Below are positions 5,863-12,116 of a stretch of DNA of 13,502 nt, in pieces. Positions within the stretch are counted from its first letter, which is position 1, and the number at the start of each line of letters is the position of its first letter. The DNA comes from Tissierellia bacterium (GTDB lineage: Bacteria; Bacillota; Clostridia; Tissierellales; Tissierellaceae): the NCBI GenBank assembly GCA_012521625.1, contig JAAYLY010000206.1, positions 1 through 13,502 of the forward strand, read 5' to 3'. Made by a program: the position numbers and the translations under genes. The notes under the pieces are model-generated. The model was not told the DNA's origin. It saw only the letters and a program-made list of their open reading frames with translations, and searched no databases.

Positions 5863-6876
5863 ATGAGATTTTTAAAAGTCTTTATTGTATCCAGTGTCCT
5901 ATTTTTTATAGCCTTCTATTTAGGAGCTAATTACTATATTATGGAAAATACAGACCTGTTAGAGGAAAACAGCCCTTTTGGTTTTTCCAATAACATAGAT
6001 AATTTTTCAGATAGTTTTTTAAATAGACTGGAAGTGGAAGCCAAGGAGCCGAGGGAGTTTAATTCTTTAGAAGAGGCCTTTTTAAAGAGTGATAGGATTA
6101 ATTTTTTGATCCTGGGTATGGAGGATGCTAGAACTGATACTATCATCCTAGCATCCCTTTGTCCCGATAGTAAGAAGATCCATCTCATATCCATACCTAG
6201 AGACACTTATGTCCACAGAAAGGGTTATGATGATGGTGAAAAGCGGAAAATCAACGCTGTATATTTTGACCATGGGATAGAGGGGATAAAAAAAACCGTA
6301 TCCCATGTATTAGCAGGTATTCCAATCCATCATCATGTAATCTTAGATTATGAAGGTGTAAGGGAGATAGTAGATTTAATAGGTGGAGTAGAAATGGATG
6401 TACCCTTCCATATGAAATATAAGGATCCTACTTCCAATCCGCCCCTAGATATCGACATAAGGCCTGGAAGGCAAATTCTAGATGGTGAGAAAGCTCTAGA
6501 TTTTATTAGATATAGGAAGGGTAATAATAAGATGGGTTATGTAGATGGAGATTTAGGCAGGATAAGGGCGCAGCAGGAATTTTTAAAGGCCTTTCTTTCA
6601 AAGGTTAAAGATAATATAATAACCCTCATTACTAAAGGTTTAAGGTATGTAGAAACAGATGTAGGCTTATTAGACGCATTATCCTATGGACGGAAGGTTA
6701 TTGGAATTAGTACAGAGGATTTGGAATTTCATTTACTACCAGGAAATTCGGATTTTAAGAAGGTAAATAGGAGGTTCTATTCCTACTATGTCTATAGGGA
6801 AGATGAGATAAAAGGTCTGTTGGAAGAGATTTATAATGTTAAAAGCAATATTATACATGAAGATAATAGCAACTAA
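5863..6876 (+). CDS. LytR-CpsA-Psr (LCP) family cell-wall glycopolymer transferase
   Basis: Membrane-anchored enzyme that moves lipid-linked anionic glycopolymers (wall teichoic acid, capsule or similar) onto peptidoglycan outside the cell. Of the 337 residues, 1-27 hold a short cytoplasmic MRFLK and one transmembrane helix (about 5-25), and the rest is extracellular. The LCP domain starts near residue 78 with INFLILGMED. R90 and D92 (RTDT), R113 and D114 (IPRDTYV), KINAVYFDHG, the IGGVEMDVP strand, LDGEKALDFIRYR, and R233/R235 (GRIRAQQ) are the conserved polyprenyl-phosphate and metal-binding elements. There is no C-terminal accessory domain. AAGGAG (5850-5855) lies 7 bases before ATG. A possible -10 TACAAT lies at 5826-5831 with no clear -35. 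The gene is convergent with murC, another envelope gene. The carried polymer cannot be told from sequence. Confidence 0.93.
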   Translation: MRFLKVFIVSSVLFFIAFYLGANYYIMENTDLLEENSPFGFSNNIDNFSDSFLNRLEVEAKEPREFNSLEEAFLKSDRINFLILGMEDARTDTIILASLCPDSKKIHLISIPRDTYVHRKGYDDGEKRKINAVYFDHGIEGIKKTVSHVLAGIPIHHHVILDYEGVREIVDLIGGVEMDVPFHMKYKDPTSNPPLDIDIRPGRQILDGEKALDFIRYRKGNNKMGYVDGDLGRIRAQQEFLKAFLSKVKDNIITLITKGLRYVETDVGLLDALSYGRKVIGISTEDLEFHLLPGNSDFKKVNRRFYSYYVYREDEIKGLLEEIYNVKSNIIHEDNSN

Positions 6877-6910
6877 CTTGCTTTAGGAGTTAAATGGTAA
6901 TAAAAAAGAT

Positions 6911-6950
6911 AGAAATAAAAAAGAATGCGAAATCAAATGTGATTTCGCAT
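6911..6950 (-). terminator. Terminator between convergent murC and the LCP gene
   Basis: ATGCGAAATCA (6925-6935) and TGATTTCGCAT (6940-6950) form an 11-bp perfect stem with a 4-base loop. On the minus strand TTCTTTTTTATTT follows, so it terminates murC. The murC stop codon (6954-6952) ends one base before the stem. The plus side lacks an immediate T-run, so it may stop LCP transcription only weakly. Confidence 0.88.
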
Positions 6951-6951
6951 C

Positions 6952-8370
6952 TTATACGGCTTCTTTATTTTTTTGTTCATGGCTACTTTTTTTAAGAATT
7001 GATTCTCCGATTAAGTATACATTGCCTGCGCCCATAGTCAATATAATATCTCCATCTTTAGTATTTTTTAGTAGGTAATCTTCAATCTCTTCAAAGGTGG
7101 GAATATATATGGCGTTTCCAGATTTTTTATTGACTGCATTTGCTAAATCCCTAGAGTGGATTTCTCCATTGTCATATTCTCTGGCTGCATAGATGTCTGT
7201 AATAATTACCTTATCTGCATTTTTAAAGGCCTTTGAGAAGCTATCCAACAGAATTTTCGTTCTTGAGAAGGTGTGAGGTTGGAAGATGCAATAGATACTG
7301 CCTTTGGAAGTGTTATTAATAGCTTCTAGAGTGGCTTCTATTTCCGTAGGATGATGGGCATAATCATCTACTACTTTAACACCATTTATAAATCCCTTCA
7401 ACTCAAGCCTTCTGTGTACCCCAGTATATAAGGAGATCCTTTCTATTATATCCTCCATTTTAATCCCGTGTATATAGGCTGTTGCTATGGCTGCTAGGGA
7501 ATTATATATATTGTGTTTTCCCATAACCTGTAGCTTTACTGGCCATAACTCCTGACCTTTAATATTTAGGGTGTAAGTGGGGTATCCCTCTTCTGTAAAT
7601 TTAATATTTTCCGCCTTAAAGTCACATTCCCTGTCTATACCGAAGGTGATGACATTGGCTTTAGTAGCCTTGATAACCCTCTTAGCGTAAGGATCGTCAA
7701 TATTGATAATCAGCTTACTATCTTCTTTTAGATTCTTAGCGTAGGTTACGAAGGTATCTACGATATGGTTTAAATCTTTAAAATAATCTAAATGGTCCTC
7801 GTCTATATTTAAGATGATGGCAGTGGTTGGGAAGTATTTTAAAATATTGGCCTTGTACTCACAGGCTTCTGTAATAATATAATCATCACTTCCTAGTTTA
7901 ACATTGCCACCTATTTCATCTAATTGTCCACCTAATAATACAGTGGGGTCTAATATGCCGTGGTTGGTAATAGTTGCTAGCATACTGGTTGTAGTAGTCT
8001 TGCCGTGAGTTCCTGAGATTGCAATGGAGTGGGAGTAATTCTTCATCAATGCACCTAGGAAAGTTGCCCTATCCACAGTTTCAACGCCAGACTCGAAAGC
8101 AGCTTTTAATTCTTCGTTTTCTTGAGATATTGCATCAGTATATATGATCAAATCAGCACCGATAATATTATCCTTATGATGGTTTATGTAGATTTGAGCA
8201 CCAAGGCTTTCTAGCCTTTTTATAATTGGATGATTATATTTAGTGTCAGTACCTGTTACCCTATATCCCTTACTCAAGAGTATTTCTGCAAGTCCGCTCA
8301 TGCTAATGCCACCGATTCCTATAAAATGCACATGCTTATATTTATGCTCACTTAGTATGAATTCAAACAT
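6952..8370 (-). CDS. murC: UDP-N-acetylmuramate--L-alanine ligase (MurC)
   Basis: Cytoplasmic ATP-dependent ligase that adds L-alanine to UDP-MurNAc, the first amino acid of the peptidoglycan stem peptide. 472 residues, slightly longer than the common 450-460, the extra being a Lys/Ser-rich tail (SILKKSSHEQKNKEAV). Domain 1 (about 10-110) has HFIGIGGISMSGLAEI (from 15) for the UDP-sugar. Domain 2 has the ATP loop GTHGKTTTTS (120-129, K124) and NIDEDHLDYF. Domain 3 has DYAHHPTEI (from 336) and FQPHTFSRT, both typical of MurC rather than MurD/E/F. ATG 8370-8368 has AGGAGG about 6 bases upstream. It is transcribed divergently from spoVG from its own promoter, with an unusually long AT-rich leader of about 175 nt. 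Identity is secure. Confidence 0.97.
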   Translation of the reverse strand: MFEFILSEHKYKHVHFIGIGGISMSGLAEILLSKGYRVTGTDTKYNHPIIKRLESLGAQIYINHHKDNIIGADLIIYTDAISQENEELKAAFESGVETVDRATFLGALMKNYSHSIAISGTHGKTTTTSMLATITNHGILDPTVLLGGQLDEIGGNVKLGSDDYIITEACEYKANILKYFPTTAIILNIDEDHLDYFKDLNHIVDTFVTYAKNLKEDSKLIINIDDPYAKRVIKATKANVITFGIDRECDFKAENIKFTEEGYPTYTLNIKGQELWPVKLQVMGKHNIYNSLAAIATAYIHGIKMEDIIERISLYTGVHRRLELKGFINGVKVVDDYAHHPTEIEATLEAINNTSKGSIYCIFQPHTFSRTKILLDSFSKAFKNADKVIITDIYAAREYDNGEIHSRDLANAVNKKSGNAIYIPTFEEIEDYLLKNTKDGDIILTMGAGNVYLIGESILKKSSHEQKNKEAV

Positions 8371-8464
8371 ATGATTCCTCCTATTACTGATGTCTTTTCA
8401 AACATGGGAAACCTTATCTAATATTCATTTATATTTAATACATATTTTTTTGTGTATGATTTTC

Positions 8465-8531
8465 ATTAAAATTAGAGTCATTCATATTATTTCCAATATC
8501 TATAATAATATTATTTTATTCTAATTTTAAT
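8465..8531. repeat. 12-bp perfect inverted repeat in the murC leader
   Basis: ATTAAAATTAGA (8465-8476) is repeated inverted as TCTAATTTTAAT (8520-8531), with 43 AT-rich bases between. It lies inside the predicted 5' leader of murC, starting about 15 bases after the transcription start. It could be an RNA hairpin, an operator pair, or chance in very AT-rich DNA. Confidence 0.45.
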
Positions 8532-8552
8532 AATTTGACACTGATTGATTAT

Positions 8553-8581
8553 ATCATATCAAAAATTAATTAAAAGAACAA
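8553..8581 (-). promoter_or_regulatory. SigA-type promoter of murC
   Basis: On the minus strand TTGTTC (8581-8576) is followed after 17 bases by TATGAT (8558-8553). Transcription would start near 8546, about 175 bases before the murC start codon. Spacing is ideal and the -10 is one base off consensus. Confidence 0.65.
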
Positions 8582-8616
8582 TTTCATTAGGTTATATAGT
8601 TAAAGTAAAATAATTG

Positions 8617-8674
8617 AAAAAAATTTAAAAAATTTATAAAAAAAAGAAGGAATTTTTTAACTTTTAGAGAATAA
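8617..8674 (+). promoter_or_regulatory. SigH-type promoter of spoVG with upstream A-tracts
   Basis: GAAGGAATT (8646-8654) and AGAGAATAA (8666-8674) fit the SigH consensus RnAGGAwWW-N11/12-RnnGAATww with an 11-base spacer. Runs of A at 8617-8623, 8627-8632 and 8638-8645 lie directly upstream at roughly one helical turn, resembling the AT-rich box upstream of Bacillus spoVG, where AbrB acts. spoVG is a classical SigH target, so position and sequence agree. Transcription should start near 8680. Confidence 0.75.
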
Positions 8675-8722
8675 CTAATAAAGCATAAATATACTTTGCT
8701 CCTATGGAAGGTGGTGAAAGAC

Positions 8723-8986
8723 ATGGATATTACAGATGTAAGGGTAAGAAAGATTACCGATGAGGGCAAGATGAAGGCAATAGTATCCGTTACTTTCGAT
8801 GATGAATTTGTGGTACACGACATAAAAATAATCGATGGACAAAACGGTCTATTTATAGCTATGCCTAGTAGAAAAATGGCAGATGGTGAATTTAGAGACA
8901 TAGCTCACCCTATTAATTCGACTACTCGTCAAAAAATACAAGAGGCAGTCTTCCAAGAATATGAAAAATGTCTAGCCACAGAGTAA
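8723..8986 (+). CDS. spoVG: Regulator SpoVG
   Basis: Small nucleic-acid-binding regulator, known in Bacillus to affect septation and spore formation and in other Gram-positive bacteria to act on RNA or DNA of many genes. The 87 residues contain the whole conserved core: MDITDVRVRKI at the start, FVVHDIKIIDGQNGLFIAMPSRK in the middle, and DGEFRDIAHPIN towards the end. The variable tail is about ten residues shorter than in Bacillus. ATG 8723 is chosen because this is the canonical N-terminus and GGAAGGTGGTG (8706-8716) precedes it; an in-frame codon at 8696 would add nine residues not found in the family. SigH-type promoter upstream, terminator downstream, so mainly monocistronic. The purR gene that often precedes it in other Firmicutes is missing, and murC takes its place divergently. 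Confidence 0.96.
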   Translation: MDITDVRVRKITDEGKMKAIVSVTFDDEFVVHDIKIIDGQNGLFIAMPSRKMADGEFRDIAHPINSTTRQKIQEAVFQEYEKCLATE

Positions 8987-8988
8987 TT

Positions 8989-9009
8989 AAGAGCCTTAGG
9001 GCTCTTTTT
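8989..9009 (+). terminator. Terminator of spoVG
   Basis: AAGAGCC (8989-8995) pairs with GGCTCTT (9000-9006) around the loop TTAG, and T residues continue to 9009. It begins two bases after the spoVG stop codon. The stem is only 7 bp, so part of the transcription may read into glmU. Confidence 0.82.
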
Positions 9010-9023
9010 ACTTTGTCTAAATA

Positions 9024-9051
9024 TTGTTAGATAAAAATAATAAGTTATAAT
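9024..9051 (+). promoter_or_regulatory. SigA-type promoter of the glmU-prs-pth-mfd operon
   Basis: TTGTTA (9024-9029) and a perfect TATAAT (9046-9051) are 16 bases apart. A second TATAAT overlaps at 9051-9056 but its spacing is poor. Transcription would start near 9058, leaving a leader of about 70 AT-rich bases. The leader repeats part of the promoter region: ATAAAAATAATAAG occurs at 9031-9044 and 9078-9091. Confidence 0.65.
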
Positions 9052-9129
9052 ATAATTAAATAGGAAAAGAGAATTAAATAAAAATAATAAGAATAGGAAA
9101 AATTTTTATTTCTATAAAGAGGTGTAAAT

Positions 9130-10515
9130 ATGAATATATCTATAATTCTTGCTGCTGGCGAAGGAACAAGGATGAAATCAAAATTGCCAAAGGTATTGCA
9201 TAAAATTTGTGGAAAACCTATACTAGAATATGTATTAAATGCAAGTAAGGGAGCAGAAGTTCAAAAGAATATAGTAATTGTAGGGTATGGTGGGGAAGAG
9301 GTTAAGGAATATTTTAAAGAGGAAGATATAATCTTTGAAAATCAACCCATCGGTGAAGATGCGCCTTATGGGACGGGATTTGCTGTTATGCAAGGCTTAA
9401 AGCATATAGATGATGAAAGCACTGTAGTAGTCCTATGTGGAGATACACCACTAATTACCAAGGAGACCTTAAATAGCCTTTTCGAATACCATAAGCAGGG
9501 TGACTATGCTTGTACAGTACTAACTGCAGTATTAGAAGATCCAACAGGCTATGGGAGGATTCTAAGGGATGATAAGGGCAATATAAAAAGAATAGTAGAG
9601 CATAAGGATGCTACTGTTGATGAACAAAAGATTAAAGAGATCAACTCGGGGGTCTATTGCTTTAATGGTAAGCTGTTAAAATATGGACTTGGAAAAATCA
9701 AGGCTGACAATGCCCAAGGAGAGCTATATCTGACGGATGTTGTAGAAATATTGGGCAAGGAAGGGTATAATGTAGGTGCATATATTGTAGGGGATTCCGT
9801 GGAAATCCATGGCATAAATAATCGTGTCCAACTGGCTTTCTGCGATAAAGTCATGCGCAAAAGGATTAACGAAAGGCATATGCTAAATGGTGTAACCCTA
9901 ATAGATCCAGAGACCAGCTATATAGAAGAAGGGGTTACCATAGGAAGGGATACCATTATTTATCCAAATGTTGTTCTGGAGGGCAATACCAGCATAGGCT
10001 GTAATTGTATAATTAGATCCAATACTAGAATAGTAGACAGCAGCCTAGCTGATGGGGTGGTTGTAGAATCATCCTTAATCGAAGAGAGTATTGTAGGAGA
10101 AGGAACAAAGATTGGTCCCAACGCTCACTTAAGACCCAAGAGTCATATAGGTAAGAATGTAAAGATTGGTAACTTCGTTGAAACTAAGAATGCAAAATTA
10201 GGGGACAATACTAAGGCAGGCCATTTAGCTTATATCGGAGATGCAATTGTTGGAAGGAATGTTAATATAGGCTGTGGTGTTATATTTGTAAATTATAATG
10301 GGAAAGATAAACAGATAACTAAAGTTGGGGATAACGTCTTTATTGGCAGCAACTCCAACCTAGTTGCACCGGTTAATATTGAAGATTGGGCTTACATAGC
10401 GGCAGGTTCCACCATTGTTGAGGATGTTGAGGAGGGAGCCTTATCCATAGCCAGGGCTCAACAGATTAACAAGCAGGATTGGGTTGAGAAGAAGGGATTA
10501 AAAAACAAGAATTAA
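9130..10515 (+). CDS. glmU: Bifunctional GlcNAc-1-P uridyltransferase / GlcN-1-P acetyltransferase (GlmU)
   Basis: Makes UDP-GlcNAc in the cytoplasm in two steps: acetylation of glucosamine-1-phosphate with acetyl-CoA, then uridylyl transfer from UTP. This is the precursor of peptidoglycan and of wall polymers. 461 residues, the normal length. Residues 1 to about 230 are the uridyltransferase, with LAAGEGTRMKSKLPK (7-21) for UTP and the NAQGELYLTD segment (from 194). After a linker helix, residues about 250-450 form a left-handed beta-helix of hexapeptide repeats carrying the acetyltransferase site, including H365 in AGHLAYIGD (E. coli H363), VNYNGK and IGSNSNLVAPV. AGAGGTG (9118-9124) lies 5 bases before ATG. 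It is the first gene of an operon, with prs starting 19 bases downstream. It supplies the UDP-GlcNAc that leads to the MurC substrate. Confidence 0.97.
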   Translation: MNISIILAAGEGTRMKSKLPKVLHKICGKPILEYVLNASKGAEVQKNIVIVGYGGEEVKEYFKEEDIIFENQPIGEDAPYGTGFAVMQGLKHIDDESTVVVLCGDTPLITKETLNSLFEYHKQGDYACTVLTAVLEDPTGYGRILRDDKGNIKRIVEHKDATVDEQKIKEINSGVYCFNGKLLKYGLGKIKADNAQGELYLTDVVEILGKEGYNVGAYIVGDSVEIHGINNRVQLAFCDKVMRKRINERHMLNGVTLIDPETSYIEEGVTIGRDTIIYPNVVLEGNTSIGCNCIIRSNTRIVDSSLADGVVVESSLIEESIVGEGTKIGPNAHLRPKSHIGKNVKIGNFVETKNAKLGDNTKAGHLAYIGDAIVGRNVNIGCGVIFVNYNGKDKQITKVGDNVFIGSNSNLVAPVNIEDWAYIAAGSTIVEDVEEGALSIARAQQINKQDWVEKKGLKNKN

Positions 10516-10534
10516 CTTAGGAGGAGAAGAGTAG

Positions 10535-11482
10535 ATGAATTTATGCCTAGGAGGTATAAAACTTATTACTGGTAATTCCAATCTAGAATTGGCAAAAAAG
10601 ATTTCTAATGAACTAGATGTTCCATTGGCTAAATGTGAAGTAACTCGATTTAGCGATGGAGAAATTAATGTAAACATCAGTGAAACTGTTAGGGGTATGG
10701 ATGTTTTCATTATCCAATCTACCTGCAGTCCAGTTAATGAGAACTTAATGGAAACTCTTATTTTAATCGATGCAGTTAAAAGGGCTTCAGCTGGTAGGAT
10801 AAATGCAGTTATACCCTACTATGGTTATGCAAGGCAGGATAGAAAGACAAAAGCTAGGGAACCTATAACAGCCAAGTTAGTGGCAGATCTACTGACAACA
10901 GCTGGTGCAGATAGGGTAATTTCTATGGACTTACACGCTGGACAGATTCAAGGATATTTTGATATTCCAGTAGACCACCTAACGGCAGTGCCTTTACTAG
11001 CTAATTACTTTAAGGATATAATTAGTCCTGATACTGTTGTAGTATCTCCTGACTTGGGAGGAGTTACTAGGGTAAGAAACTTTGCTAACGTCTTAGACTT
11101 ACCAATTGCCATAATTGAAAAGAGAAGGCCGAAGGCTAACGTTTCAGAGGTTATGAATGTTATAGGAGACATAGAAGGTAAAGATGTTATCCTAGTAGAT
11201 GATATTATAGATACCGCTGGAACTATCTGTCAAGCGGCAGCTGCCTTAAAGAAATTTGGGGCTAGGAAGGTATATGGCTGCGCTACCCATGGTGTCTTAT
11301 CAGGTCCTGCAGTTGAGAGGATTTTTAATTCTGAATTAGAAAGCTTTGTTGTAACGGATACTATTCCTCTTCCAGAAGAAGCCATGGGTGGAAAGATAGA
11401 GGTAGTATCAGTAGCTAATATCTTTGCTGAAGCCATTAGAAGAATTAATACTAACGAATCCGTAAGCATTATCTTCGATTAA
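10535..11482 (+). CDS. prs: Ribose-phosphate pyrophosphokinase (PRPP synthetase)
   Basis: Transfers pyrophosphate from ATP to ribose-5-phosphate, giving PRPP for purine, pyrimidine, histidine, tryptophan and NAD synthesis. 315 residues, as usual for class I enzymes. Visible elements are the flexible ATP loop ARQDRKTKAREP (from 99), the metal-binding MDLHAGQIQGYF, VVSPDLGGVTR, and the PRPP-binding loop VDDIIDTAGT (D222-T230). The ATG at 10535 follows AGGAGGAG (about 10519-10526). The gene lies 19 bases after glmU and 15 bases before pth without a terminator, so it belongs to the glmU operon. In Bacillus the ctc (L25) gene lies between prs and pth; here it is absent. Confidence 0.97.
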   Translation: MNLCLGGIKLITGNSNLELAKKISNELDVPLAKCEVTRFSDGEINVNISETVRGMDVFIIQSTCSPVNENLMETLILIDAVKRASAGRINAVIPYYGYARQDRKTKAREPITAKLVADLLTTAGADRVISMDLHAGQIQGYFDIPVDHLTAVPLLANYFKDIISPDTVVVSPDLGGVTRVRNFANVLDLPIAIIEKRRPKANVSEVMNVIGDIEGKDVILVDDIIDTAGTICQAAAALKKFGARKVYGCATHGVLSGPAVERIFNSELESFVVTDTIPLPEEAMGGKIEVVSVANIFAEAIRRINTNESVSIIFD

Positions 11483-11497
11483 GCAGGAGTTGATAAT

Positions 11498-12079
11498 TTG
11501 TACGTTATAGTAGGACTTGGAAATCCTGGAAAGAATTATGTTGAAACCAGACATAATGTAGGTTTTAAAGTTATAGATCTATTAGCTGAAAGGAATAATA
11601 TCCAAATAAATAGGATTAAGTTTAAATCTGTATATGGGGAAGGCTTAATTGGCGACAAAAAGGTTATATTGCTAAAACCGCAAACATATATGAATAATAG
11701 TGGGATTGCAGTTAGAGAAATTGTCGACTTTTATAAAATCCCAGTTGAGGACATAATAGTAATAGTAGATGATATAGACATAGGCTTTGCTGACCTTAGG
11801 ATAAGGCCTAAGGGCAGTGCTGGCAGTCATAATGGAATGAAATCAATCATATATCATATACAGGATGATAAATTTCCAAGGGTGAAAATTGGCATAGGTA
11901 AAAAACATCCAAATCAGGATTTGGCAGATTTTGTATTAGGTAGATTTACTGAAGAAGAAAAACCATATATAGATGATGCAATTCTAAATGCTGCCATGGC
12001 AGTAGAAGAAATGATTGTAAATGGCATAGAATCAGCCATGAATAAATTTAATAGAAAAACTAATAAGGCCCAGGAATAA
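11498..12079 (+). CDS. pth: Peptidyl-tRNA hydrolase (Pth)
   Basis: Cleaves the ester bond of peptidyl-tRNAs that drop off ribosomes, recycling tRNA. 193 residues, the usual size. The conserved set is complete: GLGNPGKNY with N9, TRHNVGF with catalytic H19 (E. coli H20), LLKPQTYMNNSG, the VDDID segment with D91/D92 (E. coli D93 region), and GSAGSHNGMKSI with N112. The start is TTG (11498-11500), supported by AGGAG at 11485-11489 with 8 bases spacing and by the family N-terminus MYVIVGLGNPG starting exactly there. The stop codon is in the loop of a hairpin (12068-12087) that lacks a T-run. mfd starts 37 bases after the stop. No fin gene lies between them. Confidence 0.96.
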   Translation: MYVIVGLGNPGKNYVETRHNVGFKVIDLLAERNNIQINRIKFKSVYGEGLIGDKKVILLKPQTYMNNSGIAVREIVDFYKIPVEDIIVIVDDIDIGFADLRIRPKGSAGSHNGMKSIIYHIQDDKFPRVKIGIGKKHPNQDLADFVLGRFTEEEKPYIDDAILNAAMAVEEMIVNGIESAMNKFNRKTNKAQE

Positions 12080-12087
12080 ACCTGGGC
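12068..12087 (+). other. Hairpin enclosing the pth stop codon, without a T-tract
   Basis: GCCCAGG (12068-12074) and CCTGGGC (12081-12087) form a perfect 7-bp, GC-rich stem with the loop AATAAA that contains the pth stop TAA (12077-12079). The bases after it (TTAATG) are not a termination tract. It may be a weak or decayed terminator, a pause site, or an RNA processing or stability element between pth and mfd. Confidence 0.6.
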
Positions 12088-12116
12088 TTAATGTAGTTGA
12101 CAAGGAGTAGAACGGC

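Noticed and set aside
8696..8722. Upstream in-frame start for SpoVG
   Set aside because: The added residues are absent from SpoVG proteins and would include the real ribosome binding site.
9654..9860. Antisense open frames inside glmU and prs (also 10498-10710, 11230-11469)
   Set aside because: They are shadows of well-recognised genes in the opposite strand, without ribosome binding sites or recognisable products.
12097..12102. Perfect TTGACA before mfd as a promoter -35
   Set aside because: No acceptable -10 hexamer lies 16-18 bases downstream; that region is already the start of the mfd coding sequence (AACAATTTTTTAC). It overlaps the mfd ribosome binding site and is probably chance.
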